From Protonemura montana (taxonomy: Eukaryota; Arthropoda; Insecta; Plecoptera; Nemouridae): a stretch of 64,000 bases of DNA. How positions within the stretch are numbered: the first letter of the stretch is position 1; each line of letters begins with the position of its first letter. Under the pieces are notes generated by a model. That model had not been told where the DNA came from, ran no database searches, and saw only the letters and a program-made list of their open reading frames with translations. Where the stretch lies: positions 3,452,001-3,516,000 of the forward strand of contig OX387604.1 in NCBI GenBank assembly GCA_947568835.1. The letters are read 5' to 3'. Below are positions 12,501 to 27,116 of this stretch, in pieces. A program made the position numbers and the translations under genes.

Positions 12501-15500
12501 GAACCAAAAGTTTTGAACGCGTACTTTGAGATTTTCGGCTAGAAGACGTTTAAAACAGAGACTCATTTTCTCAACACGAAATGCAGCATAGATCTTGGTA
12601 CTGAAGTGTTGCCTTGCACCAATTATTTGTATCATTATTAATATATTTAATCTAAAATATATTTAGACGAACTTTAGACGAAAATTTAGACTTGAAAAGG
12701 TGGTCGGCACGACTCTAGGATCTGTCCAAATGTTAGTCATGTTATAAAGTGTCATTTTACCACAGAAATGCTTCATTAGCACAAAAGCACGAGAATTAAA
12801 TAGGTGCTTCAAGACACCTTAGCAAGGTTTAGGGCAGACTTTGATATTAAACTTATATCCATGCTTTGTAGCACTTGAATTTTACATATTTGCAGGCGAA
12901 TGTTAATCTGCTCGTTGTCAATCGATCACACAATTGTATAATGTATATTACTTTACTCTCCAACAACTAAGTTTGCCTCATTGAAGAAAAACGTAAGAGT
13001 TTCTTCTGAGTCATTCAGGTTCACGAGGCTTCTAATTTGGAGTTAGCTCAATAAGTTTAGAATAAATACCACTGTCAGTGTCACGTCATTATCACATATT
13101 ATTCACAGCTACAAGTATAGCTGCAAGTTAGCCTTAAAAGATGTTTGACGTTCACTTTGTTAAACATTTCAAAAGTTCTTTTCTACATTTGTTCCAAAAA
13201 TTATTAATACGGCTACGTTTCTAATCTCCTTCATAAGAGTTTCTTTTCTCGTTTCTTAAAAGTCATTGCGCAGTTCAATCCTACGCAGATCCATGCATGT
13301 TCCTTTAGGGTTTTTATTTTTCTTTGAAGCTAGGGAAATGTCAGATAGATTTAACTTTCTGACTTATACAAAGAGCTGCGTATTCGCAGGTTACACCGTT
13401 ACACGCGAGTCTGAGCGAACGATCGTGAACTGGGCAAACGGAAATCTTAAAAACTTTTCTTTTAATTAACTTGTTCGTCGAGCTAAGTGTGACGCAAGCT
13501 CAATTGATAAAAACCACGGCGGAGCGATGCATGAAATTTGAATGTTGGAAAAGGAATGATAAATAAAGATTAAATTTGAGTAGGAAAATAAGTTGGGAAT
13601 AGGATGAAGCAAAGTTATGCTTCGTACGACACGTTTATCTTTTTTGTTTCATTCACCCTCACCGCGACATTTTATTCGTTGTGGGAATAAAACTTGCACT
13701 TGCATATTTAACTTTTGTTAAACAAGTTATCAAAACAGTGAAACATATAGTTTGCAATTTGCATTCAGTAGCTGTAATTATTTCATGTCTTTGGGCGATA
13801 TTTTGTCTAATAATTTACCTTCTTATTAAATAGGTCTTGAGACTTCAACTTTAACCCCTTAACTACCCAAACCACCCCAAAAGTGTTTTCACTTAGTTGC
13901 TAAAAATTTCAGTCTTTATCAAATACACAAAGGCTTTAAATAATGTGTTAACTAACTATCAAATAATTATCAATTGCTATAACATCAGTATTCCACAGTT
14001 GCCAACATCTATATCGTTTCAAAAAAATTCAATAAAGAGCATACATAAAAAATGGCATCAACATAATTACTAATCTTGTTGATATATTTTAGTTTTTGTA
14101 GGTAGGGAATATTCTTTAATCTTGTCTAGTGCATGGATCGTCTGGCCACATAGTCACATCTTGTTAGGTTTGTGCCTTTAGTATGCGTGTGTTTGTGTGC
14201 TGTTAGGGTGGTAGGAAACTGCTAAACCACACCCATACACCTCATGCGTGGCATTATTGCCGTAGTCCAACATATACGCAAGCCACTAGCATTAAAACAT
14301 TATCGTTTATTTGATGACTCATAATCATCCATCACTACTATTAGCTCAATAATTGGTCATTTTGATAATGAAAAAGTAAGTCTATTCGCAGTCTTGAAAT
14401 GGTCTCGTATTACATTTCCAAGTATGTGGTTCCTGGAGGAATGGAGATGATTATGAAATGTACTTACAGGAATTTAGAAAGTACAGAAATCATCAAGTAT
14501 TACTTTTGGAGACTTTATGAAAATGAATGTTTGCTAATCTTCTGTAGATGCTGTAGCATTATATCAATAATATATACTGAAATAATCATAGAATCAAATA
14601 TGTTGTGAATATTAAGATTTTAGCTAAGCTTGCAATATCATCATTAGCTAGATCAAATATTGAGGAAAGAGTAAGATTAATATGGAATGAACTAGTCTAC
14701 GTTGAAGCGATGATATAATATGACGATTACCTTAGATGCAGTTTGTGTCTTGAGAAATGAAGCTTCGTCTCGAGTGCATGTAGCAGGGGTTGGATTGCAC
14801 TGTCCCAGATATGTCTTGTTAAACAGCAGTATTTTCCATACTTCACCAAAAAGTTGATGAAACTCAAATCTTAAAAGGAACTCTAAGGATTTATCCAATG
14901 TTTTCAAGATGTATTTTAATATGATTGTCACTTTGTGTGATCTTTATGTCAAGCATATCTGATTATTCATCTCAATGCAATTTAGAAATAATTATTTAGA
15001 ATGGAATACATTTAGAGAATTTTCATCATTGGTGGAAAATCTTTGAAATCGAATTGTTTTTTCTTAACCGGGTGTTATAATACATATTTCCATTCAATAA
15101 GCATTGTTTTAGATTTTAGTATTAGTTTATAAAATGCAAATGAAAAAATCCCGTTCGTAATTTGGTCATATATGTACTACCATGTGGTACGATTCACGGT
15201 ATTGTTTCAATGTCTGCCACGGAATAACATGCATATATAAATAATCACGTGTCAACACACGGATAACACATAAGAAGTATGTGCTTTTGAATTTATGAAT
15301 AATATATTAACTTTAGAAAGTTACATTGCATGACATTTTCATACAGTTTTAACAATTAATTAAGTACCTACATTTGTGAAACGTCTAACAAACTGTGAGA
15401 CTTTTTAAAAAGTATAATAAACTTCGTTTTGGAAATCTTAGGATTGTTCTTATATTTGCTAGCAGGCATGATGTATGGGAAACAATGTTCGATTCTATTA

Positions 15501-16031
15501 CATCTGGTATTCTCAGAAATTTCATAGAAAACAATTTATATTCAAACCCCTTGTTCGGCTAAGCAATTGTCGTATTTTTTTTAAACTTTGTTACCATACC
15601 ACACCTATATTGATCAAAATCCAATTAAAAGTTCATGAAAAGTAGCATCCCACATTCGTGCAAATATAATAGTATTCATATAGAAATGTGAAGGACAATG
15701 TGCATGCCAATTTAAACTATATTTCCCGAGGTCTGATTTAAAATATGATACCCATGGTGACGAAAGATTTTGTAAGCAGAATTGTTATTTTCTCCGAGAG
15801 TTATGAGTGATCTTTCTAAGATAAAATAATGATAAAGATGTAATTTCACCTAACGCGAGTATCTAAGATGTCGCTATTGTCAGTGCAATGATCTTACATA
15901 GTTTTTCACACTTGAATATAATTATTTTGAACTATAAAGTGCATGAAATCTTTTATAAAGAATTTGTAATTATTCATATAAATGCCCCATAAATGTGCAT
16001 AGGGCTTGTAAAAATCTTTTTTCTAAGATCA

Positions 16032-16226
16032 ATTGATTTGTGGGATTTAACGACGCACTGTTTTGACAGGGAACTCTATGGCACTGGTTAAATGACGTCG
16101 GTGAATGAATGGATGACGATCCGAATTATGATGAACCTAGCCTAATTAGAAGCGAGGAGGGGAGAACCGGTGCTTGGACGTACCCTACTCCTCTCAGAGA
16201 ACAAGCACCAAGGGGGCCTCCGGCTT
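16032..16226 (-). mobile_element. SINE copy (5S-related family), 3' portion, minus strand
   Basis: Read on the minus strand, this matches the body and tail of the SINE family best seen at 58735-59134. It contains the CGGAGGCC/CTAGGC blocks, the CATTCATTCACCGACG block and the terminal block CAGTGCGTCGTTAAATCCCAC with an AAATCAATT end. The 5S-like head is absent, so the copy is 5'-truncated at about 16226. On the + strand it starts with attgatttgtgggatttaacgacg. Confidence 0.8.
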
Positions 16227-16230
16227 AGCG

Positions 16231-19200
16231 TATTTAAAATGTATTTTTCGGAGAGTTCACAAAAGAAAATTGATAACATACAGAACGTTTTATATGTTGG
16301 TGCATATTTTTGCTATTGTGGCGTTGTAAAACACTGCCGACAAATTGTACTTCCCATTAATTACGCCATACATGTAACACCATAAGCACATCGTTAGTTG
16401 ATCTATCCGAAATTAATCTTAAAAGTTTAAATTTAAACAAGCCATTCATATGGATTAAAAAAAAGTAATTCATATCCACAGCTTGACACAGTATTTACGA
16501 GCAAGCGATAAAAAAAGATTAGTGGAATGTCGCGAAAAGATTAGATGTTTACTATCGAGTTAGAACAGATTCAGTATATCTGTAATAGCTGTTTAAAGCC
16601 TACTAAAGCTTTCTAAATCTGTGTAAAGCTGTGTAAAGCTGGACAAAGCTCGCATGTCGGAATGCGAGCTCCATTGGGGTCTGTTCAATGTAGAGTAACC
16701 CCCGGGGAAATATGAGCAACCTCTAGCGAATAATTACTTCTGGCATTATTTTCTGCTCAGTACTACAGTCATTCGTCAACACTGGTTAGTAGTCGGTAGT
16801 CGGTAGTCGGTGGTCGGTGGTTGGTGGTCGATCACAGATCCACCACAGACAAAATTGCGTTTGCAAATTACGTGGGTTTACATGTTGGATATAAAAACGA
16901 TGTGAAGAGCTTGAGCACAAAATGAAAAAAGACAGAATATCACGAATTAAAAAATTAATTAATACAGTTTTGGAGTACCATTTATTGTGTTTCAAATCAG
17001 CTACGATTCACTATACTGAATTATTTTTCACAGAGTAATAACTGCCTATTTTAACTCCACTAGTGGTTAGCCACATTTGAAAGGAAATGCATTAATATAT
17101 TAGGATATAATATTTTTTGCATAATTGTTTATTTATTTTTTGGGTAAATGTAAAATATGAATGGTAGATTTACTTGGTAAGAGCGAGAAAACCCCTGAAG
17201 GATCTTTGACTCACCTGGCTTTCAGTGTAGCAAACAAGAAAATATAATTACTAAAGTGTGCCTCTCGTGTATAAACATTGTAGAATTACAACTGTCTTTC
17301 CGTTAGAACATCGCCATCGGATTGATTGATATTAGAAAATACTGACCCTGTAACACTGGCCTAAAAATGAAATCGGTAAATATAGGGTGATGTTGAGGCA
17401 GAGTATAATTTAATGCAGAACAAAAGGGGGGTCTTTAGCCTGAAGGTGAAGTATCAATTATCCATCTCCAACAGTCCTTTAGAAAAACAATTCAAATTGG
17501 GAGAAGGTTATCCGGCTTTTTAGACGATGATAAGCAATTTAGTGGCGTTGTTGAGGTCCTCACTTCTATTCAATTCCATTCTTCTCGAAAAGAAATGATT
17601 TACTATCGTCAAACATCAAGTAGATAACCGTTAGCATCGTTGCTCTAAAGAGAGCCGATATTTTCAAAATAACGTTCATTTAAACATATGTATCACCTAA
17701 CCTACGCAAGATCATGTTTCGAATGGACAACAGGTTAAACGTGTTTGTAGCGAAGCAAGTAACCTACGCTTACGCACAGTACAAGAAACCAGCGACACTC
17801 TGGGTAATAATTACACCCCCTAACCTTTTGTGTCGTTTGATGTGGAAGCAAAGGTCAGTGTTGACTAAGTAGTGGGTCTCAACCAACTGTGGCGTTGTTT
17901 CGAGGAGGGCATAAAACCTCATAGCTAGTTAATTAGCCCCGGCGGGTACCCTTTGAACAAGAACTTTTAGCACCCTTTCGGTCTTCAGAACATGAAGGTT
18001 CAGGCTGTGTTTTTGTTGTTAAATCTGCCACTGTCATTTGTCCTATCTTCTTACTTACAAAGGAATGTCTTAGGACATCTAATACAGTTTTGAAATTTGA
18101 AATACTATTTCGGATTGTTTGAGTCAAACAAGATATCAGGTAGTAAGTGTTTAGTAGAATAAAGACCGTAACTTAAATTGGGTGTAAAATCAAGTACCTA
18201 TTCTCTAATTCATAATGAGATAAATTTAAGGTAATCGCACTTATAAAAAGGAGACGCTAATGTTTGGCACAAACCAAATGTTTTTAAAATTCATATAAAA
18301 TTTCCGGAACTGAATTAACTTCCTGGATGGAGCATTGCTTGAAAACTTGTGACTCAGCAGCTAGGCACCTTGTAAAAGCCCAGGTTCGAGATGGAATGGA
18401 GAGTAGTTGGGACTGATGGACAATATGGAACTTTGAATAGAAGAGGAAACTTCATGACACCGTTGAATTAATATCACATAAGGTGACTGCAATGGTGACT
18501 GAATTCCTCTCGTTTGCAAACGATTTTAGGCGGTAGAATCTTTACCCATGTTTGCTCTGCGGGCTGCTTTAAGGGACAGTGGCCGCCATTTCCTTGTATT
18601 TAGGTTTTAACCTACAAGTTCTGGAATAAAAACCAAGAAATTTCAAAAGAATCTATATTTTGAGTGCAGAAAGGTTTTCAAACTACTATCATTACTAAGG
18701 ACAACAAAATCGAATAAAATATCTACGTATTTATTATTCCCCGTTAAATTTATTTCTGCTAAGAGATATTTACCTGTAACATTATTTTTGTTTTCAACTT
18801 TGCTCTTAGCCACTAACAGGCAGGTTTCAGGAAACTAAACAACGTTTTCCAACAAACCAAATTTGTATGATAATGTTACCTAATTATAATGATGCTAGTC
18901 TTGCTTAATTTATTTGACTATCTTGTCGTTCACAACATGGTCATACAGGTATTTATTTAATGCGTTTAATGTACTCGAACAAACAAAGTTTGATAACAAT
19001 TTTCACTAATATTACTATGACAATGACGTTCTTGAGTCATTGCTTAAACTATTCTGTCTTTAACAACAATAGCTAAGTAAATCATAATTTATAATTCAAC
19101 TAGTCGCTAAGTTGAAAATGTAATCAGATCATCAATTCACAAGGTTCATGACTCATTTGAGACGCTGGGATAAAGTTAACTGTATAATTAGCAAACTTCC

Positions 19201-20425
19201 ACATAGAACGAGATCATTTCGAGGAATGCTCTTTTCTGAGTGAAGTTATGTCGACGCACTATAGGCAAGTGGGTAGATACGGTGACGACAGAATCAAGAA
19301 CAAGAGAGAAAGCTGAGCTTAAGATTGTTCACACATAACAGGTCAAAAGCTTGAGATTGGCGTTAAGTGTGACATTCAAGTGGGTGGTAACTATATGTTA
19401 CCCTAGTAATAGCCAATCTTCCACACGATAATCGAATCAAATCGACGGAGCAGAAAAGTTTTATCTCACTTCTCCACGGCCCCTCCCCCCTCTCTCTCAA
19501 CCGCTTGCAACTTTCTTTGATACTCTCACAAAATTCATTAGCCGGTGCAACTTTTATAAAAACGCTAGAAGCTTGTTGCTGCTGTGTATAATCGAGTTTT
19601 TAGTACAGATTGCTTTATCAAATTTTGTATGCGCGAACAAAACTATGTTAATATGTAAATTGACGAGTTTATTAAATTTCAATTTATCTTGACTTATTGG
19701 CATGATCGAAACTAAACGAACTATTAACTCCAATTGACAACAATTTACTTTAGTCTAACACAAGCATGAAATGAATTACTTCCTGTTTGCAGAGATTGAA
19801 CATTTTCAAATAATCCAAATGATCAACAAGTATTGTTTTGAAACTTTATTTACCAGGGAGTTCACTTGTAGTATAAAAGTCCACCCTCTCTCTTTCCTTA
19901 ACAAGATGAAAATAACCGGGTTTGTTAGATTTCTGTGCGAGGTAGGTTAGAAAAAAGGCTTAAAAAGCCATTCCATTAAATATCTCATTGTTGCGCACGA
20001 CGTGTTTTGTTAATAAATAAAGCAATTGTTTAAAACGTCGTTTTGGAATGTTCTATGAATGGTGAACCAAAGGCATTAATCAAAAGGTGTAGGTGGAAGA
20101 TCACAAACCACTTCCCTAATAACGTATCAACAATAGCACAAACACTACCTTAGTTGAAAACCCTCAGAAACAGATGATATTCTCTACTTGGGTCAATGGA
20201 AGAATTGCTGAGAGATAAATTGCATATATCTGTATAAATTTATCTGTTTCAAAATGTTGGTCTTTCGAACTGAAATCTCATCTAATGTGAAAGTTACTTT
20301 CTTTTGCACGGCATCGAGCTTATATTTTAACATAAAGTAGACCCACCCGCTGCGTACGCAGCTGCCATGTGTAAGGTGACAGATAAGAGTGATGCGATCA
20401 AATTTAGTAATCAAGTAATTTAATT
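16231..20425. other. Intergenic stretch, no gene seen
   Basis: Apart from the heptanucleotide repeat no gene is supported. A short tRNA-B-box-like string (ggttcgaga) near 18380 and a GC-richer patch near 17930-18010 were examined; neither is convincing. The rest is AT-rich sequence without recognisable exons. Confidence 0.5.
16788..16830 (+). repeat. Heptanucleotide G-rich tandem repeat (GTAGTCG / GTGGTCG)
   Basis: About six tandem units of a 7-base motif drift from GTAGTCG to GTGGTCG/GTTGGTG. Such a gradual transition is typical of slippage with point mutation. It has no coding context. Confidence 0.8.
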
Positions 20426-20427
20426 TG

Positions 20428-20585
20428 AACGGAAAATGTCCGACAACAATGCATTTTTCACCATCAAATTCGTAGCGTAGCAACGGAAATTCAGAGCTCA
20501 AGGTTGCAATAAAATTGAGGTTTCCGTTGCTACGCTACGACTTCGATGGTAAAATGAACAGAATGCATTGTTGATTTTCCGTTGA
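20428..20585. repeat. Imperfect palindrome, arms about 60 bp (foldback/MITE-like)
   Basis: The left arm (about 20428-20492) contains aacggaaaat, acaacaatgcat, caccatc and cgtagcgtagcaacggaaa. The right arm (about 20519-20585) has the reverse complement of the same blocks in reverse order, with small indels and a spacer of about 26 bp. The inner 20 bases of each arm pair almost perfectly. No transposase is present, so a non-autonomous foldback element or a hairpin left by template switching are both possible. Confidence 0.8.
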
Positions 20586-20589
20586 TTTT

Positions 20590-23500
20590 TTTGTTAATTT
20601 TCAACATTTCACCTGCAAAACCCGATCAAATCGCCGTGAAAATGTGACAGCGCAACGTAAACCCAAAAAACGGACCGATCTAAGCCCAAGCGCCGCCGAT
20701 TTTGACCAAATTTCACGATTTCTATAAAGATTTAGTGCAATGAGACATCCCAGCCAGACACAAACTATTTCGCCCCTTAGCAACGGATTAAGGCTTTTAT
20801 ATAAGGTCAATTTTTCTTACTCGTTGCCATATCACATGACGCAAATCATGACAAACTATTTTCATCCGAGGACCTACAAGAAAATGACAATGTGGAATTT
20901 ACTTGTAAACCCAAAATATGACAACTGTTTTTAAAAAGTATGGCAACAAAATGAAATAAATTTCTATGAATTTGGTTTTAAAAGATAACTCCATTAATTG
21001 TCAATAAAATTGTATGTTCAAATTTCCGAAACGTTCATTTTCCTACACCGACTTTGGCCATTTCTGAGGCGCCGTATCGAAATTATTGTTTTATTTTGTA
21101 TTCATTGTTTTAAAAATCTACCAGAAAAATACACAAGTCAGTTTAAAAAAATACACATTATAGTACACTCAGTTTATAAAAATACCTACACATTATCATT
21201 TACCTTAGGTTGTTATACCTAAAATCAAATAAAACTTCAGGTAGAACTCAGCAAAATTTTCCCTGAATTCTCCCACATTCACAACAACCTTCAATTCGTC
21301 CAAAACATACCGTTCTAAGACGAGCCCTTCTTGTCTTGCCCCAATCCGTAACAAACCATTAACATATTGTCAAAATGTCTTCTTTATAAACACTCGAATA
21401 GATTATTCTCAATTTGGTCGTTGATATTATTCATCGTAGCATCCGTAATTGATACGTTTGATTTGAGAATCTCTGTCCAGTCATGAATCCACAAAGAATC
21501 GATTGAAACATGGAATCATACCTCGTGTCACAGCCCGGCATCCCCTCAAAATGTAAACCATTATAACATGAACGATGCAAATATTTATCGGTTTAACTTG
21601 TCGTGATTTCGATTCGGCACTTCCTCTAAATATAGCTACAAAGTTCAGTTTTGATTCAGTCCTTTGGTAATGCTATAAGCCAGCGGTTAATCGATCAAAC
21701 TGTATACGGTCTTTCAGACTTTTGGTTAGGTAATGGTGCGTATCGCGAGTATAACAGGGTATGCATGCTAGACTCTCTGCATGGCATATATAGGCATAAT
21801 AATTAGTTTAATTCATTTTAAATGTCGCGTGTTTATTTAATTAATATGCATCATTAAATTCGCCGAAGCACAATAAAAAAGTTAGTATAATCTTTTTCTG
21901 TTCTTGTATTCGATTAATTATACCTAATAAAAGGTTGATTTTGATCAATTTCTGCGAAATAAAGTGTGAAGCTATCTGTAATTTAATTCTTTTACTGTCC
22001 AGATAAAAAGGTATGCGTGCTACTCAGTTCAGAGAATTTTAGGGTACTGAGGGTTCACTGGCACTTTTAATTACTAGTACCCAGTAAAAATGGAAAATAT
22101 GATAAGACTTAAAACCAAAATTATTTTGATCGGTGTTGACAGACCTTTTTTTCTCTCAAGTTCTTCTGGATAACCAAGTAAACTATATTAAAGTTGTTCC
22201 AATGATAACCTACAACAAAGTGCGTAGGACCATCCAACGTTACGGGGATGTGTCAAGAAATGGGTATAATTTCATTCTTTTAGAGAGAATGTGTAGAAAG
22301 GAGAGGATAATGGCATGTTTTATAGTGGTTTGTATGCGTTGCTCTCAAGAAAAATCTAGTTGTTTTTCGATCAAATCTACCCGTTTGAAAAAAAATATAT
22401 ATTTCAATTTTGTATTTCTTATTTTTGCAGCCCCGTCAATGTTCTGCCCCCAAACCAACATAAAAAATGATGCTCTTGGCTATTGCTCAGTCGACCATAC
22501 TTTAATACCGACCTGATTAAACAGCAAGAGATACCATGCCTGTGCTTGAGCAAAGTTATAGAACCAAAATACGGTTGACTTCGTTTGATATGACGGTGTA
22601 TCAAAGCATAGATAACATGGGGTTATCGTGACGATATAATCAACATCTCACCCGGACTTTGCTTCGTCCTAAAGGCACATATACGGTCCTATAACACTTG
22701 TAAATGACTCTTGTGACTGCAGTCAAGTAATCACTTTGCAAATGCATTTTCGTTCCTCTTCAGAGTTTGCTGTGCCTGGCGTTGTCCATAATATATCCTA
22801 TATCCTTATTAAGGACCCCTAATTTACTAAGTTTGAACTTACTGGCGATGCGACGTAACAATTAAGCAAGTGCTAGATGATTTAGTTATCAGACGCCTAA
22901 TCATGGCTGCCTTAAGATTTCCTATAACATGATTGCAAACTGCTAAATTCAACTCGTTCAACCAGTGAGCAAGATACTCTCTTAGCTGCATTGACCGGAG
23001 TGGTAGTTAGATTGTTTGAGGAGTGATGGGGGTCCCGGTATTGAAATCGGCATTCGAGCCTGGGCCTAAAAAACCCTCAACCACTGGGTAAGCAGCATTA
23101 CGTTGGTGGCAGCGATGGTTTTGAATAAAGTGCTCAATGTAGGACAGTAGAGTTGTTTGAGGGCTGTCACTAAAGCAAAATACACGTAAAGACACGGGTG
23201 ATGTTAAAAAAAGGAAAATTAGAAGCATATGAGATGAGCTAAGAAGAAATGTCGAAAAAGCAGAAGATTGAAAAAATGTAATGTTAATTGTTTAAAAAAA
23301 AAGAAAGAAACGGTGTGGTGTTGAACGCTTACAGATTAATTTAAATCACATGAAAATACATACTTTCATTGTTTGAACTTTGTCCAGTAACTTTGACACA
23401 GAAGTAAAAATGTACGTTTGGCAACGGTATAATGATTAAACTGTCCTTCCCCAAAGAGAAGAAATTTTTAAGCCTCTATCCAGACTGGTCATTACCACCG

Positions 23501-26500
23501 ATTTCTGTCCCGGGAAATTCGGCACAATTAGGTGAATAATGTATGTCAATTTTGTTGGTAGTCTTGATATTAAAATTAAAACGTAAGTGATCGATTGGGT
23601 GAGTGGGCCACATCGTTGTAGATGTTTTTTGACGTGCAACGTGGTTTTTGCTCAGCTTTGAATGTTGTTTTTATCAATTAACACTGAAAATTATTAGTAA
23701 CACAACAAAAAAGCAAGGGTCCCCCTCGCCCCTCTCACAGTTTGCTTAAGACCGGGTTTTAATTTTGTTTTAATTTTCATTGACTGTCGACAGGTATTAA
23801 TTTCAATGCCTAAACAAAACTTGTGTCGGATTAGGCGAAGACCCTAAACGCCAATCCAGGCCAATGCTTTTTTGTCTAAAATTGCTTGGAAAAGGCCACG
23901 GATGCTTATAATCCCTCATCGGTTAGATATAATTAAGATTGGTAAATTATTCGTGCCCTGTAATAGTAACATCATTGATCTTCACTGTCTGCTGTAAAAA
24001 TTTGCACATCGATCAAAAAGTTTCGTTAAGTTTCAAGTCAAGACATGTCAAGTAAAAGTAAGAACAAGCGCAAGTTCAAGTTAAGAGTCAAGAGTTTTAT
24101 AATCACTATATAATCAACGTAACACGTCTTATTTTTAGAATGCCGTTGCCTAGATCTGCAAGACATTTTTGTACATTCCCAAAGATTGTTCAACACTTTT
24201 TGGTATGCCGTTTTAGACATTCCTTCTTTATGCCAGAAAATTTAATTTCATGGCGTTAACAATTTTGATCAGAAACTGTGGGACCTCGTGCGACTTATAA
24301 GTGGAAAAATGATATGTCATTTGCCGCGTGCCACGCTATGGTGCGGGCATGATATGAAACTATTGAACATCATTAGAAGACCCTGAATTCAACTGGAATC
24401 AGGGGGGAAGGGGGGTAGATTACCACCAATTTTATTGAAGTTTATTGGAGTTGACACTGGAAACTTAAGATAAGTTATGAAATTCATAATTTTCCAACAA
24501 AAGACATGTCTCAGGGCTGTTAATTACCTTATCACGAGAGAATAAATAATAATTGGAGGTGGAGGTGGAGGTGGAGGTGGATGTGAAGCGAAGTGATATT
24601 GAAGGGATAGTGGACATATCATAGTTGTTTATCTTAAATCGAAATAATCCAATACAGTGCCACTGTCTTGCATCAAAGTTAAATCTAAACACCTTATCAT
24701 CAGTCATGGCGATAATCTATGTGCCTGTGCCTGAAAAGCCGCTTCCAATTTAGATATAATATAATTTTTTAAATGCTGTATGACAGTTTTGAAAAATATA
24801 CTTTCTTTGTGTATTGAACTTTCATATTTTATCAATCATTTGATTTTAACTTTATAAAATTAGCAGGTAACATAAAGTAAACACCTGTGTCAAGGGTTGT
24901 CAAAGTGACGTTTATACTTGTAAGCCTATGAATTATTTTGATTAAATATTTAAAAAGATCTGGATTTCAAAAGAATAAAGCAGAAAGCTAAATTCACATA
25001 AAGACGCTACACCTTTGCTGTATGTGAATTGAGGATCTATTGCTTTCGAATGTGAGTGTTATTTTGATTGATACGACTAATTAAAGCTATACTTGCACTA
25101 ATTCCTAAACTGAGGGTCCGTCGTCGCTTTGTGCAAATGCTAGTGAGATAGGTTCTGAATTTACCAAATGAATGTCAACACCAGATACAATCCGTAAGTA
25201 GATTTACTCATTGGAATTTCAATCAATCGGAACTAGAATGAAGTTGATAAATAATTGTCAATCTATATACTAACAGTTGGACGCTTTGAATTCGACTAAT
25301 TCGTCACTTCTGAACCGTATAACACAAAATTATGAAAACGAAATGAACTGGATTGAGGACATTTCTTTAGATGATTTTAAATGACATACTATCAGAAAAG
25401 CTTTGAAATAAGGAAGGAAATATATGTGACAGGATTTTTGCTCCATGTGAATTTTTAGTTTGATTATATTTTTGGATTTTTATGTTTTTTGGACAGGTAC
25501 TGTGTGGATAAACGACAGTCTAAACTTACACTATTTTTTAATTTTTATCCAAATTTCTAAACATATTAGAATAATAATATTATGGGTTGTCTTTGCTTAT
25601 TTATTAGTCTGATTATGACCTGATTTTGAGAAATCGAAACATTCTTGAGCATCTTGAGGTTTAAAAACTCGAGGTAAAGAAAACTCGATGTTTTCCGGAT
25701 ATATTTTTTTTAAGAATCCTTATAATTTACAAGCGGAAAATGATAACTTCTAGGGAAAAATTACAAACCATTAAGTAACGTCCGTGAGGATAAAAACACC
25801 CACATCCAATATTTCAAAACGATTGACGAGATAAAGGTTATATTTGGTAAAACATGGAATAAACATACGATATTGGTGTTCACCCCCTTTTAAAGCATAC
25901 GCTTCATAACCATGATCAATTAAACACTGCACATCACTGCTCTAATTGTTCCTAATTCAACATTCAATCAAGCATATCTTCATTTGATAGAGATTTATGG
26001 AATTCTAGTAGGTTGATTTTGTATGTTGATTCTAACCCTATCAACGAAGTAGCCACGCAAAGAGCAGTGACTCGTGTAATCTGATGGGTCGTGTATACGG
26101 AGCATTGCTGACCTAGGAAAGTAAATGTTTGTACAGTCTTCGCTCAAACTATCTGAAAACGTGTAATTTCAATAGTTAGAATCATTCTACATTTCAAACA
26201 AACATTTCCCATAAATTCAAAGTTGACAGTTGACAGCATTTTGAACACATGTTTACCAAACAAACATTTACTCTTCAAAAATTTCAATTTCGATTTTTTT
26301 ACCTTCGTTTTGAAACGTGTTAGCTTTCAAAACATTAAGTGATTCAATAATATCTTCAATTAATATCTTCAATTACTATTCTTCAATAATATCTCACTAA
26401 CGTTGTTTAGAATTAGTTTCTTTGGGTCAGTTTTAAAATGTCCGGTTAAAGGTATAACAGATCGTTAAAGACCTCCGTTGGGACAGCCAATCAGAGACTG

Positions 26501-27110
26501 AAATTTTATAACAAACTCTAGATGAATTTTAAACTGGCACTTATTCTTCAACATTAGGTGCATAGTTTTTGGAACCACTATAGGTCTTGACAATCACTAA
26601 TTAAGTATAGAAATGTTTTGTAGTACGAAGCTTGTCTAGCTCTCTCGTACCCACACCACTGACCTCATATTGATTGCTGAGGTGCCGAATTTAGGATTTA
26701 GAGTAGAACTTGTCATAATCTCGGGATTCGTTTTGTTATTTTAGATAGAATAAAACTCGCAGTCACAATCGATTCCAAATCAAAATGACTAATTTTAACT
26801 TCTGTCACAACTGCATTCTCTAAAATTCCAATATTATTTTTATTGTTTTGGTTTCATATTTTATAGGAAGTTAACTTTTAGCTAAAGGCAGAAAACTTCC
26901 AAATTTCGTTAACTTCCAGTGTCCCAACTTCAGGTTAATAATTATCGAGTTTGTGAGAGCCCCAAGATAATTTATTTTTCAATTTTACCTTATCCTATCC
27001 ATATAATACCAAGATTACTTCATGAGTACGCTTTTTATCGCATTTTTAAGTTATAACACACCTAAATTAACTTTTCAATTGACCTCTTTCCTAAAAGATT
27101 GTCGAAAGGA
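20590..27110. other. Intergenic stretch upstream of allatotropin
   Basis: No recognisable exon on either strand. It should contain the promoter and 5' untranslated exon(s) of the allatotropin gene unless these lie still further away, but I could not place them. A (GGAGGT)n repeat at 24555-24580 and short repeats of the ttcaat-atatct type at about 26342-26394 are present. Confidence 0.5.
24555..24580 (+). repeat. (GGAGGT)n short tandem repeat
   Basis: About four tandem copies of GGAGGT, the last slightly changed. It is a simple sequence and its minus-strand STSTST reading is not a gene. Confidence 0.85.
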
Positions 27111-27116
27111 AAAGCC

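Larger units (their letters stand above)
6690..16030. other. Long gene-poor stretch
   Basis: No exon or protein similarity is recognised on either strand. Open frames up to about 118 codons occur (for example the minus-strand frame at 8078-8434), but they have no family similarity and no splice or start context. Two G-rich tracts (8549-8585 and 9567-9586) are the only conspicuous local structures. Confidence 0.55.

Noticed and set aside
17340-17395. Possible further SINE remnant (minus strand)
   Set aside because: Only one short block (taacactggcctaa) resembles the family; too little to support.
17933-18127. Possible ORF1-like fragment of a non-LTR element on the minus strand
   Set aside because: The coiled-coil-like look is weak and I could not tie it to a named family.
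18360-18420. Possible tRNA-derived SINE (ggttcgaga near 18380)
   Set aside because: Only a partial B-box match, the A box is poor and no tail is seen.
22133-22516. 127-codon plus-strand frame
   Set aside because: No ATG-context or homology, includes low-complexity runs, and no splice-linked partner is seen.
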